From Desulfatiglans anilini DSM 4660 (GTDB taxonomy: Bacteria > Desulfobacterota > DSM-4660 > Desulfatiglandales > Desulfatiglandaceae), in assembly GCF_000422285.1 (NCBI RefSeq), contig NZ_AULM01000001.1:62001-126000 (forward strand): a DNA stretch of 64,000 nt, given 5' to 3'. The notes below the pieces were generated by a model that saw nothing but the letters and a program-made list of their open reading frames with translations, made no database searches and had not been told where the DNA came from. Numbering within the stretch: the stretch's first letter is position 1; each line of letters opens with the position of its first letter. A program made the position numbers and the translations under genes. Below, piece by piece: positions 17,868 to 26,369 of this stretch.

Positions 17868-18632
17868 TCAGTTCTTCTGCAGCTTTTTCAGCATGTCCTT
17901 GACGAGGGTCATGGTTTCGCTGTCCTTTTCGTAAGGCGGTCTTCCTTCGAGATCCGCCTCGATGATTCCTTTTCCGTAAGGGATGAAGCCAAGAAAGTCG
18001 AAATCGGGCATCTGCGTCAGCAGGAATTCCCGATCCTCGGGGGAGCGGATCTTGTTGCCGACGAAGCTCAGTTTCTTGATCCCGACATCCGCTGCAAGGG
18101 CGCGTATCTGGTGGGCCGTTTCGATGCTGCGCCGGCCCGGCTCAACGACGACGATCAGCCGGTCGACCGACATGGCGGTACCCCGTCCCAGGTGCTCCAG
18201 GCCAGCCTCCATGTCGAGAACGACGGCCTCGTCGCGCGAGAGAACGATGTGGCGCACCAGGTTCTTCAAGAGCGTGCTCTCTGGGCAGATGCAGCCCGCG
18301 CCGCCCTTTTTGACCCCGCCCATGACCATGACCTTGACCCCGTCGACCTCTACGGAGAGCCTTTCCGGAAGGTCGTCCACTTTGGGGTTCAGCTTGAAAA
18401 AGGAGCCCATCGTGCCGACCTTGGCCTCGGTCCGCTCTTCGATCAATTCTTTCATGTTGGATATGGGGACGATGTCTTCGCTGTTCTTGACACCCAGCGC
18501 CTGGGCGAGGTTCGCGTCCGGGTCTGCATCGATGGCCAGGACCCGTTTGCCTTGATCGGCGAGGGCACGGATCAGAAACGCGGCGAATGTGGTTTTTCCC
18601 ACCCCGCCTTTTCCACTGACGGCCAGTTTCAT
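17868..18632 (-). CDS. cooC: CooC-type ATPase (nickel insertion for CO dehydrogenase/acetyl-CoA synthase)
   Basis: MinD/ParA-like P-loop ATPase of 254 aa that helps load nickel into carbon monoxide dehydrogenase. It starts directly with the deviant Walker A SGKGGVGKTT (residues 6-15) and carries the family's CxC metal motif at Cys114 and Cys116 (GAGCICPEST). DIDADPDAN-type and LDMEAGLEHLGRG segments complete the ATPase. The ribosome site AAGGAGG is excellent. No CO dehydrogenase gene is in this window, so its client lies elsewhere. It probably precedes serC and asnS only by chance. Confidence 0.88.
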   Translation of the reverse strand: MKLAVSGKGGVGKTTFAAFLIRALADQGKRVLAIDADPDANLAQALGVKNSEDIVPISNMKELIEERTEAKVGTMGSFFKLNPKVDDLPERLSVEVDGVKVMVMGGVKKGGAGCICPESTLLKNLVRHIVLSRDEAVVLDMEAGLEHLGRGTAMSVDRLIVVVEPGRRSIETAHQIRALAADVGIKKLSFVGNKIRSPEDREFLLTQMPDFDFLGFIPYGKGIIEADLEGRPPYEKDSETMTLVKDMLKKLQKN

Positions 18633-18903
18633 GGTTGCCTCCTTGGGCTGTTTTTACGTCCAGACGGGCAAGGTCGGATCGACCCCCGCATGCTTCGCGC
18701 CTCGTGTTGACACGGGCCTTGGCTGCGGGCCGAACCGGGGGTCCTGCTCGACAGATGCCGTCAAGCCTTTCTTTCCGCCGGTTCGATGCAGGGGCCACAG
18801 GGTCGGCGGCGCCTGAGTGAGCGTCTCTGGACAGTTACCGAATAAATTACCAGAATAAGAGATAAGCTTAGAGAATTTCAAGCATAAAATAGCCGTCGTT
18901 TCC

Positions 18904-18932
18904 TTGACACCTGGGCGCGCTTGCCGTATGGT
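18904..18932 (+). promoter_or_regulatory. Predicted sigma-70 promoter for the ferredoxin-nitroreductase
   Basis: A perfect TTGACA (18904-18909), a 17-nt spacer and TATGGT (18927-18932) are followed by a leader of about 120 nt to the start codon. The rest of 18633-19059 holds an AT-rich stretch at 18840-18895 and no gene. Confidence 0.6.
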
Positions 18933-19059
18933 TGCGCCGGGTTCGGAGAAGTTGGACGCACCGCCGGGGAAGTGGCTCGTGAGCTCCCGGCCTCGGCCGG
19001 CCCACCATGACGGAACGGATTTCTGCGAGACGCAAGCCAACAGGTAGGAGCAAATCCGT

Positions 19060-19884
19060 ATGACCCTTTTTTCAGTGGATTCTCAGACGTGCAGGAGGGA
19101 CGGCAGCTGTGCTGCGGTATGCCCTATGAAGATCATCCATTTCGCGGAGGACGGTTCCCCGCCTTGGCTGGGGCCGGATGCCGAAGAGCTCTGCATCGCC
19201 TGCGGGCATTGCGTCGCGGTCTGCCCCCATGGGGCCCTTTCCCATCGAAAGGTGCCCCCGGATGTCTGTCCGCCAATGGGGAAGGACTGGCCGCTTTCTC
19301 GGAATGCCGTCTCGGCCCTTCTGCGGGGTCGACGTTCCATCCGGGTCTTCAGGGAGCGCCCGGTCGAGCCAGGGCTGGTCGAGGAACTGATCGCGCTTGC
19401 AGCGCATGCCCCGTCCGCACACAATATGCAGCCCGTCAGGTGGCTGGTGGTTTCCGGGCAGGAACGGATCCAGCCGATTGCAGGCTTGGTCGTCGCTTGG
19501 ATGAGGTCATTGATCGCGGCCGCATCGCCCCTGGCTGAAACGTTCCATATGGCGCGGACCGTTTTGCAGTGGGAATCCGGCAAGGATCCGATCGCCCGGC
19601 AAGCCCCCTGCCTGGTGGTGGCGCATGCGGCGAAGGACGCGCGGCTTGCGGCCACCGCCTGCACCATCGCACTGACCTATCTCGAACTGGCAGCCCCTTC
19701 CCACGGGCTCGGGGCGTGTTGGGCCGGTTACATCAATACGGCCGCCAACCTATCGCCGCCGCTGTTGCAGGCGCTCGATCTGCCGGAGGAACACCTTTCC
19801 TACGGGGTCATGATGCTCGGGTATCCCAAATACACGTACCATAGGATCCCGAAGCGCAAAGCCCCCTCGATCATCTGGCGCTGA
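19060..19884 (+). CDS. Nitroreductase with N-terminal ferredoxin domain
   Basis: FMN-binding nitroreductase fused to a two-cluster ferredoxin domain, 274 aa, cytoplasmic. Cluster ligands are Cys11, Cys17 and Cys21 in the first motif, and Cys45, Cys48, Cys51 and Cys55 in the second. In the first motif the expected second cysteine is Asp14 (CRRDGSC), as in ferredoxins with an Asp ligand or a 3Fe-4S cluster. RRSIRVFRERPVEPGLVEEL and HAPSAHNMQPVRW are classic FMN-binding segments. Substrate is unknown; the ferredoxin part suggests reduction by low-potential electrons. AGGAG lies about 10 nt upstream. Confidence 0.88.
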   Translation: MTLFSVDSQTCRRDGSCAAVCPMKIIHFAEDGSPPWLGPDAEELCIACGHCVAVCPHGALSHRKVPPDVCPPMGKDWPLSRNAVSALLRGRRSIRVFRERPVEPGLVEELIALAAHAPSAHNMQPVRWLVVSGQERIQPIAGLVVAWMRSLIAAASPLAETFHMARTVLQWESGKDPIARQAPCLVVAHAAKDARLAATACTIALTYLELAAPSHGLGACWAGYINTAANLSPPLLQALDLPEEHLSYGVMMLGYPKYTYHRIPKRKAPSIIWR

Positions 19885-20133
19885 ATAAGAGAAGGCGGGC
19901 ATTCATCTCTGGCTTGCAGGGTGCGCCCGTGTCAACAGATCACGGCCAGGAAGACCTGCAGGCGTCGATTCCGGCTCCGCGGGCGTGAGGCGGCATGTGC
20001 GGGCGCTTTGCGGAGAATTTTTTCAGCGCAAGACGGAGGGTCGCCGCTTGTGAATGTTTTCTTTTGACAGGTCAGGGGCAGTATGCTAAACCGCATTCGG
20101 TGAATTTCACTCTAAATTCTATGGAGGTGCAAG

Positions 20134-20970
20134 ATGTTCGAAATCTTGAAACGGCAGGAAATGGCCGGCGGGACAGTCGTTCTGAACGAGATCAGTGCGC
20201 CCGCGATCGCCAGGAAGGCCAAGCCGGGACAATTTGTCATTCTGAAGGCCAATGAGACCGGAGAGCGTATCCCTCTGACCATGGCCGATACGGACCCGAA
20301 AAAGGGCACCATCACGATCATTTATCAGGTGGTGGGCAAATCCACCACGCTGTTCAAGTCGCTGCAGGTGGGCGAGCGTTTTCAGGATGTCATCGGGCCG
20401 CTCGGGCAAGCGACCCATCTCGAAAAACTCGGGACGGTGGTGTGCGTGGGCGGTGGAACCGGCGTGGCCGTCCTGCACCCCATTACACGCGGATTGAAGG
20501 AAATAGGCAACCGTGTCATCGCGATCATCGGCGCGCGCACGAAAGACCTGCTGATCCTGGAAGACAAGATGAAGGCGGCTTCGAACGAGCTGCACGTGTG
20601 TACGGATGACGGCAGCTACGGCCATCATGGGTTTGTGACGGATGTCCTGAAGGAGATCCTCGAAAAGGAAGACGTCAAGATGGTGGTCGGTATCGGCCCG
20701 GTTCCCATGATGAAGTTCGTCTGCAAGGTGACGGAGCAGTACAAGGTCAAGACCCTCGTCAGTCTGAACGCCATTATGGTCGACGGCACGGGGATGTGCG
20801 GCTGCTGCCGGGTGACCATCGGGGGCGAGACCCGATTCGCTTGTGTCGACGGTCCTGAGTTCGACGGCCACAAGGTCGATTTCGACGAGTTGTCGCAGCG
20901 CCTGAATGCCTACAAGGAAGACGAGGCTGTGGCGATGCAGCAGTATGCCTGCAAGTGCCAGGCGGGTTGA
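20134..20970 (+). CDS. nfnA: NfnA / sulfide dehydrogenase small subunit (ferredoxin-NADP reductase-like)
   Basis: FAD/NAD-binding subunit of 278 aa, paired with the next gene. Together such pairs catalyse NADH-dependent reduced ferredoxin:NADP+ oxidoreduction by flavin-based electron bifurcation; older annotation calls them sulfide dehydrogenase. The FAD-binding segment RIPLTMAD and the NAD segment VCVGGGTGVAVLHP are clear. The C-terminal cysteine cluster MCGCCRVTIGG with a later FACVDGPEFDGHKVDF holds the 2Fe-2S centre. GGAGG precedes the start. The partner follows after 66 nt. Which of the two activities applies is inferred from family context. Confidence 0.87.
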   Translation: MFEILKRQEMAGGTVVLNEISAPAIARKAKPGQFVILKANETGERIPLTMADTDPKKGTITIIYQVVGKSTTLFKSLQVGERFQDVIGPLGQATHLEKLGTVVCVGGGTGVAVLHPITRGLKEIGNRVIAIIGARTKDLLILEDKMKAASNELHVCTDDGSYGHHGFVTDVLKEILEKEDVKMVVGIGPVPMMKFVCKVTEQYKVKTLVSLNAIMVDGTGMCGCCRVTIGGETRFACVDGPEFDGHKVDFDELSQRLNAYKEDEAVAMQQYACKCQAG

Positions 20971-21036
20971 AAAGCCTCTCCGGTGAACGACGAAGCGTAA
21001 GTCCCTGATAGGGTTTCAGATAGAATGGAGGATATG

Positions 21037-22449
21037 ATGGCGGAAACGACGGAAAAGAAGGAAAAAGTGCCCAGACAGCCCATGCCGGAGCAGTCCGCAG
21101 AGGTGAGGCGGAGGAACTTCGAAGAGGTTCCGAGAGGATACACGGCGGAGATGGCGATGAAGGAGGCCGAGCGATGCCTGCAGTGCAAGAATCCGGCCTG
21201 CATGAACGGCTGTCCCGTGTCGATCGAGATCCCGGCCTTCATCAAACATGTCAAGGAGGGCGATTTTACCAAAGCCGTCCGTAAGATCTGGGAGCGGAAC
21301 GCCCTGCCGGCGGTCTGCGGCCGGGTGTGCCCCCAGGAGATCCAGTGCGAAGGCCTGTGCATCCTCGGGAAAAAAGGCGAGCCTGTGGCGATCGGCAACC
21401 TGGAGCGCTTCGTGGCCGATTGGGAAAGGGCGAACGGAAAGGGCGACCTGCCGCCCAAGGCCGAGCCGACCGGGAAGCGTGTGGCTGTCGTAGGGTCCGG
21501 ACCTTCAGGTCTGACCGTCGCCGGCGACCTGATCCTGAAGGGCCACGACGTGACGATCTTCGAGGCCTTCCACAAACCGGGCGGCGTGCTTGTCTACGGG
21601 ATCCCCGAATTCCGGCTCCCCAAAGAGATCGTGTACTCGGAAGTCAATTTTCTCGAGCGGCTCGGCGCAAAGCTGCAGTGCAACTCGGTAGTCGGGCGTA
21701 CGGTCTCCGTTGACGAACTGTTCGAAGAGGGGTTCGATGCCGTCTATATCGGGGTCGGGGCAGGGCTGCCGAGTTTCCTCAACATCCCGGGCGAAAACCT
21801 GATCGGCATCTATTCGGCCAACGAGTACCTCACACGGGCCAACCTGATGAAGGCCTATCTCTTCCCCGAGTACGATACACCGATCGTGCGCGGGAAGGAT
21901 GTGGCCGTGCTGGGCGCCGGTAACGTGGCTATGGACTCGGCCAGAACGGCGATGCGGCTCGGGGCGGACCGGGTGAGGATCGTATACCGGCGTTCACGGG
22001 ACGAGATGCCTGCCAGAAAGGCCGAGATCCATCATGCCGAGGAGGAAGGGATCGAATTCCACCTGCTGACGGCGCCGACGCGCTTTATCGGGGATGAAAA
22101 CGGACGCGTCAAGGCCATGGAATGCCTCAAGATGGAACTGGGTGAACCGGATGCCTCGGGCCGCCGCCGCCCGGTGCCGGTCGAGGGCTCCAAGTTCACC
22201 CTGGACTGCGACCTGGCGGTCATTTCGGTCGGAGCCGGTGCGAACCCGCTGCTGACGCGGAGCACGGAAGGACTGCAACTGACGAAGTGGGGCTACATCA
22301 TCGCTGATCCCGAAACGGGAAAGACGACCAAGAAGGGCGTGTGGGCCGGAGGCGATATCGTCACCGGGCAGGCCACCGTTATCCTGGCGATGGGCGCCGG
22401 GCGTATGGCCTCCGATTCGATCCACAAATATCTGACCTGGGGCTGGTAG
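21037..22449 (+). CDS. nfnB: NfnB / glutamate synthase small subunit-like oxidoreductase
   Basis: Large subunit of the pair, 470 aa. The N-terminal Fe-S domain has CLQCKNPACMNGCPVSIEIP and CGRVCPQEIQCEGLC, which bind two 4Fe-4S clusters. The flavin domain begins with VAVVGSGPSGLTVAGDL, and a second dinucleotide fold begins at VAVLGAGNVAMDSARTA. The ATG at 21037 has GGAGG 5 nt before it; two in-frame ATGs lie slightly upstream and are less well spaced. Family members include GltD-like proteins, but the adjacent nfnA makes the bifurcating transhydrogenase the best reading. Confidence 0.88.
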   Translation: MAETTEKKEKVPRQPMPEQSAEVRRRNFEEVPRGYTAEMAMKEAERCLQCKNPACMNGCPVSIEIPAFIKHVKEGDFTKAVRKIWERNALPAVCGRVCPQEIQCEGLCILGKKGEPVAIGNLERFVADWERANGKGDLPPKAEPTGKRVAVVGSGPSGLTVAGDLILKGHDVTIFEAFHKPGGVLVYGIPEFRLPKEIVYSEVNFLERLGAKLQCNSVVGRTVSVDELFEEGFDAVYIGVGAGLPSFLNIPGENLIGIYSANEYLTRANLMKAYLFPEYDTPIVRGKDVAVLGAGNVAMDSARTAMRLGADRVRIVYRRSRDEMPARKAEIHHAEEEGIEFHLLTAPTRFIGDENGRVKAMECLKMELGEPDASGRRRPVPVEGSKFTLDCDLAVISVGAGANPLLTRSTEGLQLTKWGYIIADPETGKTTKKGVWAGGDIVTGQATVILAMGAGRMASDSIHKYLTWGW

Positions 22450-22759
22450 CGCACCTCTTCATCCGGGGATGGCGCTGCACTGTTTTATCGGCATGCGGGG
22501 GGGTGCGGCCGGGCATGGCTCTTCCAATCCACTCCCGAGGCCGGTCCGCAGGCTTTGCAGGGGTGGTGTCCGGTCTGCGGATGACGGGGAAAAGAGCCCT
22601 CCGGAGTTGAAAATGCGCGTGTGCAGAGGATCGTTCTGCACAGACAAAACTCATCGGCTTGAGCCCACTGAGATCGGCGAGCTGGCGGGGTACCGCAGCA
22701 CATCCGGTGTCCCGCCGGCTTCCGTTTTGTGAAGAGCTGCGGTGTGGGGACCCTGCGAG
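22450..22759. other. Intergenic region after nfnB
   Basis: No gene or promoter was recognised in these 310 nt. A 7-bp perfect hairpin GTGCAGA/TCTGCAC lies at 22621-22641 without a T-run. The region separates the convergent nfnAB and the 113-aa unknown gene. Confidence 0.45.
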
Positions 22760-23101
22760 TTACAGCTGGCTTTCGAGATCTTCAAAGGCGTCTTCCAGTT
22801 GATAGAGTAGTCGATCGAGTGCATCCAACTCCCGCTGGAGGAGCGTTTCCCGGGCCTTATTGCGCAGGTCGAGCATAACGGGGAGAAGACGTTTCAGGGC
22901 AGGCTTCATCTGCTCCGGGACATGCGGGTCCCGCGCAAGCATCTCCAGGCGGTCGACCAGAGCGTAGAAAGACGGCTCGGCTTCGAGGACCTCACCGTAG
23001 CCGGCAAGCCTCAGAAAATCTGCGATGCGGGGAAAATCTGAAGCGAAGCCGGCCTCATAAACCGGTTGGATACGGATCTCGATCTGCATGAATCGGCTCA
23101 T
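22760..23101 (-). CDS. Hypothetical protein, 113 aa, helical
   Basis: I do not recognise a family. The protein starts MSRFMQIEIRIQPVYEAGF and is rich in leucine, arginine and glutamate. The second half (LLPVMLDLRNKARETLLQRELDALDRLLYQLEDAF, in part) is predicted to be a long amphipathic helix or coiled coil. Only the first residues look like beta strand. AAGGGG lies about 7 nt before the ATG. The start overlaps the stop of a 72-codon ORF by ATGA, suggesting coupled translation. It lies downstream of the IMP cyclohydrolase gene on the same strand. Confidence 0.6.
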   Translation of the reverse strand: MSRFMQIEIRIQPVYEAGFASDFPRIADFLRLAGYGEVLEAEPSFYALVDRLEMLARDPHVPEQMKPALKRLLPVMLDLRNKARETLLQRELDALDRLLYQLEDAFEDLESQL

Positions 23102-23316
23102 GGCGAACCCCTTGTCTCTGCGTCAGGGGCCTCGGGGGGGTTGGAACGACCCCGAGACTTGGGTAAAAAAACACGGTTGAGCCTGTCTTGAACATGTTTT
23201 TCTGTGACCTTCAATGCATCTATGCCTGTTGGCCGAAAGAGGCAGGGCTGGACGGGTCCGGGAGTTGCCAAACCTTCCAGGCGGTCTACTGCGAAAAAAA
23301 GGGGAGGCATGTCCAC
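23098..23316 (-). CDS. Possible small protein (72 aa) coupled to the downstream 113-aa gene
   Basis: A GTG-initiated open frame sits between the IMP cyclohydrolase stop and the 113-aa gene, overlapping the latter by ATGA. The beginning MDMPPLFFAVDRLEGLA is faintly like a small beta-barrel protein; the rest has no recognisable motif. The ribosome site is weak. The arrangement supports it more than the sequence does, and it may be non-coding. Confidence 0.3.
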   Translation of the reverse strand: MDMPPLFFAVDRLEGLATPGPVQPCLFRPTGIDALKVTEKHVQDRLNRVFLPKSRGRSNPPEAPDAETRGSP

Positions 23317-23385
23317 AAGAACATGCCCTGCCGGGAAAAGACTCCACGCGCTGCAAGCCCCGGCTCCGATGATCGCGCCAATCCC

Positions 23386-23982
23386 CTATAACGCGACGCC
23401 GCTCAGATATTGCGAGATCGCGCCGTCATAGCGGTGGGTCAGCGCGAAAACCTTTTTGGCCAGTTCAAAACGTGTTTTCAGGGTGGTCTCTCCACCCGAC
23501 GACGCCATTTCATCCAGGACCCGGGGGTAATCCGCTGGATCGACGATCACCGTGACATCCCGGAAATTTTTCGCTGCAGAGCGCAGCATGGCCGGTCCGC
23601 CGATGTCGATATTTTCTATGGCCTGCTCCAAGGTGACTTGAGGGTCGGCGACCGTTTTTTCGAACTGGTAAAGATTGACCACGAGCATGTCGATGGTCTG
23701 AATGCCGTGGCGCGACATCATGTCCCTGTGTTCGTGGTTGTCTCTCAACCCGAGCAGTCCGCCGTGGACCTTGGGATGCAGGGTCTTGACCCTTCCGTCC
23801 AGCATTTCCGGAAATCCGGTGTACTGCGAGATGTCGGTGACGGTGAGGCCCCCGTCCCGCAGGGTTCGGGCTGTTCCGCCGGTGGACAGGATCTGGACCC
23901 CGAAAGGGGCTAGAGCCGATGCAAAATGGACGATACCGGTTTTGTCTGTCACGCTGATGATGGCACGCTCGATCTTAGCCAT
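23386..23982 (-). CDS. purH: IMP cyclohydrolase, stand-alone (PurH N-terminal domain only)
   Basis: Closes FAICAR to IMP in the last step of purine synthesis. The 198-aa protein is the MGS-like cyclohydrolase domain: [13 protein letters not shown] at the start, [24 protein letters not shown] and [17 protein letters not shown]. It ends where the bifunctional PurH would continue into the AICAR transformylase domain of about 300 aa. A clean stop and an unrelated downstream gene argue against truncation by frameshift. Split forms are known in Desulfobacterota, so the transformylase is expected elsewhere. AGGAGG lies 7 nt before the ATG. Confidence 0.9.
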   Translation of the reverse strand: MAKIERAIISVTDKTGIVHFASALAPFGVQILSTGGTARTLRDGGLTVTDISQYTGFPEMLDGRVKTLHPKVHGGLLGLRDNHEHRDMMSRHGIQTIDMLVVNLYQFEKTVADPQVTLEQAIENIDIGGPAMLRSAAKNFRDVTVIVDPADYPRVLDEMASSGGETTLKTRFELAKKVFALTHRYDGAISQYLSGVAL

Positions 23983-24190
23983 GGTCTGCCTCCTGATGTG
24001 GATATGATCCAGGCGCGGTGAGGATCTTCAATGGCTGCTGCGGCGTGAGGGGTATCCGCCGTTTCGGCCGGCCGGTTCGAAGCGCAGCCGTAGAGGGCCG
24101 CCCTGGAAAGGCGCGGGTTCTTGTTGAAATAAGCCCGCCCTCGATGATCGTTTCGCCTCGGGGCCTGGGGCGCATCCAGGGCGAGCACCC

Positions 24191-24219
24191 TGTATAATCC
24201 AAAACGGGATTTTTGGCAA
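24191..24219 (-). promoter_or_regulatory. Predicted sigma-70 promoter for IMP cyclohydrolase
   Basis: On the minus strand TTGCCA (24219-24214), a 17-nt spacer and TATACA (24196-24191) form a reasonable promoter. It leaves a leader of about 200 nt before the purH start. No purine riboswitch was recognised in that leader. No gene lies in 23983-24370. Confidence 0.45.
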
Positions 24220-24370
24220 CCGCCTGATCGGTTCAGTGCCGGCGAAGAAAAGGGGCCTCCGCTTCCAGGCGAAGAGACGGAGGCGATGCCCCGCAAGGAA
24301 CGGTGACCGTGGGCTGCTCTGGAGACCGGGCGTGGGCGATCCGCGGGCGGGTGCAAGGGGGAGCGTCTTT

Positions 24371-24835
24371 ATGGCCTGTTCAATCCTGGTGGTTTATCAC
24401 TCCCAGGGAGGCAACACGCGCAAGATGGCGGAAGCCGTTGCGGCTGGTGCAGGAGAGGTGGAGGGTGTCCGCGTGGTTCTGAAAGAGGCCTTCCAGGCTA
24501 CGCTTGCGGATCTGGTTGACTGCGACGGACTGGTCCTCGGCTCGCCCGAGTATTTCGGGTACATGGCGGGGGCGGTCAAAGATTTCTTTGATCGAACCTA
24601 CGAATCCGCCAGAGTCGAAAGAAAGGTTTTCAAGAAACCCTATGCGGTCTTTGTCAGCGCCGGGAACGACGGGCGAGGCGCTCTTGCGGCGATCGAGCGG
24701 ATCTGCATCGGTTATCCACTCAAGAAGGTCTGTGAGGCGGTCATCGCCCGCGGAGAATTGACGGAACAGAACCTGGCGCAGTGCCGCGAGTTGGGGCAAA
24801 CGGTGGCGGCCGGCTGTGATGCAGGCATCTACTAG
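24371..24835 (+). CDS. Flavodoxin-like protein
   Basis: FMN-binding flavodoxin fold of 154 aa. The phosphate-binding loop is YHSQGGNTRKMAEAVAAGA at residues 8-26, and the isoalloxazine loop is GSPEYFGYMAGAVKDFFDR. The C-terminal part (SAGNDGRGALAAIERIC) resembles NAD(P)H-quinone/WrbA-like members more than classic electron-transfer flavodoxins. The ATG at 24371 has GGGGGAG 8 nt upstream; the frame is open further back without a ribosome site. Its TAG stop lies inside one copy of the 8-bp direct repeat that flanks repeat copy 2. Confidence 0.85.
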   Translation: MACSILVVYHSQGGNTRKMAEAVAAGAGEVEGVRVVLKEAFQATLADLVDCDGLVLGSPEYFGYMAGAVKDFFDRTYESARVERKVFKKPYAVFVSAGNDGRGALAAIERICIGYPLKKVCEAVIARGELTEQNLAQCRELGQTVAAGCDAGIY

Positions 24836-24838
24836 CCA

Positions 24839-25061
24839 GTTTCCACCCGGAAATGGTCTTTTTGGCCAATCTCGTCGTCAATCTGCCCGTTTGTTTGTGC
24901 GGCGAATTACAATTCGACTCAGCGCAACCGATTGATTTTATTGGTATTGACGAGCAAAGGGCTGCTGCGAAGCGTTGGGGCTGAGCACCTGCAGGGTGTG
25001 AAGAAAAAATCCTCATTCCCGGATGGAAACTGGGTTCTACCGAGAAACCATTTCCGGATGG
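24839..25061 (+). repeat. Modular intergenic repeat, copy 2 (complete, one insert unit)
   Basis: The left arm TTCCACCCGGAAATGGTC is followed by the core CAATCTGCCCGTTTGTTTGTG with a palindrome GGCGAATTACAATTCGACT. One insert unit (GCTGAGCACCTGCAGGGTGTG) and the right arm (TCATTCCCGGATGGAAAC, ending in CATTTCCGGATGG) complete it. The octamer CTAGCCAG flanks it at 24832-24839 and 25065-25072, like a target-site duplication. It fills the space between the convergent flavodoxin and DUF1178 genes. Confidence 0.75.
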
Positions 25062-25181
25062 CTGCTAGCCAGCCTGCAGCCATTCAGGTTCCAGGCGATC
25101 AGGGCGCGCCGAGAAGAAACCGGTTCCGATGGCATTCATCGGGGTCGAACCTGGTCTCAAAGGCCCGCTGCATGAAGAAAA

Positions 25182-25610
25182 TCAATTGGTCTTCTTGTCT
25201 TCGGGGAATCTGGGGACAGGGAATTTGAAGAATTCGACGCCCTCCTCTTTGAGCATCTTTTCCTCTTCGTCCGTAGCTGAACCGCGGATGTTCCTTTTTT
25301 CCGAAACGCCATAGTGAATCTTGAGGGCCTCTCCGGCAAACTGCGTCCCTACGTCGTCAAAGGTAGCGTGAATGGATCGCAAGACCGCCATGGCGAGTGC
25401 ATGGTAGTCGACCGGTTGGGATGCATCGTGGGAGGGTGCGGGAGAGGCCTTCTTGATGGACACAGGAGACATGATTCTTCGGATGTTGGAATCCTCGCAA
25501 TACGGGCAGGTGATCAAACGCCTGGCGTTCTGATCTTCGAAGGCCTCGATGCTGTCGAACCAGCCTTCGAAGACATGGTCTCTAGAGCACTTGAGATCGA
25601 AAGCGATCAC
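25182..25610 (-). CDS. DUF1178 family zinc-ribbon protein
   Basis: Small conserved bacterial protein without a known function. The N-terminus VIAFDLKCSRDHVFEGWFDS is the family signature, and CPYCEDSNIRRIMSPV completes a four-cysteine-type metal site with CSRDH. The 142-aa length is normal. The start is a GTG with GAGG 8 nt upstream, 10 nt after the XRE-cupin stop, so it is probably the last gene of the kor transcript. The C-terminus (FFKFPVPRFPEDKK) is charged. Confidence 0.85.
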   Translation of the reverse strand: MIAFDLKCSRDHVFEGWFDSIEAFEDQNARRLITCPYCEDSNIRRIMSPVSIKKASPAPSHDASQPVDYHALAMAVLRSIHATFDDVGTQFAGEALKIHYGVSEKRNIRGSATDEEEKMLKEEGVEFFKFPVPRFPEDKKTN

Positions 25611-25620
25611 AGCGGCCGCC

Positions 25621-26325
25621 TCAGCGTTCTGTGTAGAGAACGGCGAGAATCTTCGCCGGTTTGTCACCGTGACACTTCACCAGGTGGGGAACGGTCGAAT
25701 CATAGTAGATGGCATCGCCGGTTTCGAGCACGTATCGTTCGTCCTCCAAGTAAACCGCCATGGCGCCTTCAAGGACGTAGATGAATTCCTGACCGTCGTG
25801 GCTCGAACGTTCCTCTTCGGTCTCGGCGGGTGCCAGCACTACGATGAAGGGCTCCATGTGGCGGTCGACCTTGTGCGGGGCGAGCGAGATGTATTCATAC
25901 CCGTACCGTTTGCCCTTGGTGGAATCGTAGCGGGACACGATCTTCCGGTCCTGATGGTGCACGATGGTAAAAGGGCGGTTTTCCTGGCCGGATATGAAAT
26001 AGCCCATCTTCATTTCGAGGGCCTTGGCCAGCTTGATCACCGTGCCCAGGGGCGGGGCTACGGCACCGTCTTCAATGGAGGCAAGCAGACCCACGTCCAG
26101 ATCGGTTCGCCTGGAGACATCCTCGAGCGTGAGCCCCCGCTTCTGCCTTACGGCGCGCACGCGCTGACCGACGTCGACTTCGTAGTCCGCACCTTCACCA
26201 GGCTCGCCGGGGATGCTGTCCATGAAATCCTTTTCCTGGCTTTGCCTGGCGAACTGCTCGTTGATATCGCTCAGAAAGTCCTGGTAGGTATCCCGTGCCT
26301 CATCGCGGTTCCGATCCTCGTCCAT
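25621..26325 (-). CDS. XRE-family transcriptional regulator with C-terminal cupin domain
   Basis: DNA-binding regulator of 234 aa. The helix-turn-helix is RVRAVRQKRGLTLEDVSRRT and the following DLDVGLLASIEDG. The cupin domain begins near FVVVLAP and carries the metal-type pattern HDGQEFIYVLEGAM...DAIYYDSTVPHLVKC. Such proteins usually sense a small carboxylate or amino-acid derivative. ATG 26325 has AAGGAAGG upstream; an ATG overlapping the korC stop at 26370 would add 15 residues. It lies directly after korABC and probably controls this operon. The ligand is unknown. Confidence 0.88.
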   Translation of the reverse strand: MDEDRNRDEARDTYQDFLSDINEQFARQSQEKDFMDSIPGEPGEGADYEVDVGQRVRAVRQKRGLTLEDVSRRTDLDVGLLASIEDGAVAPPLGTVIKLAKALEMKMGYFISGQENRPFTIVHHQDRKIVSRYDSTKGKRYGYEYISLAPHKVDRHMEPFIVVLAPAETEEERSSHDGQEFIYVLEGAMAVYLEDERYVLETGDAIYYDSTVPHLVKCHGDKPAKILAVLYTER

Positions 26326-26369
26326 AACGCCGACCTTCCTTTCCTTGTGGTTGGGGGAAGAGGGCTTCA

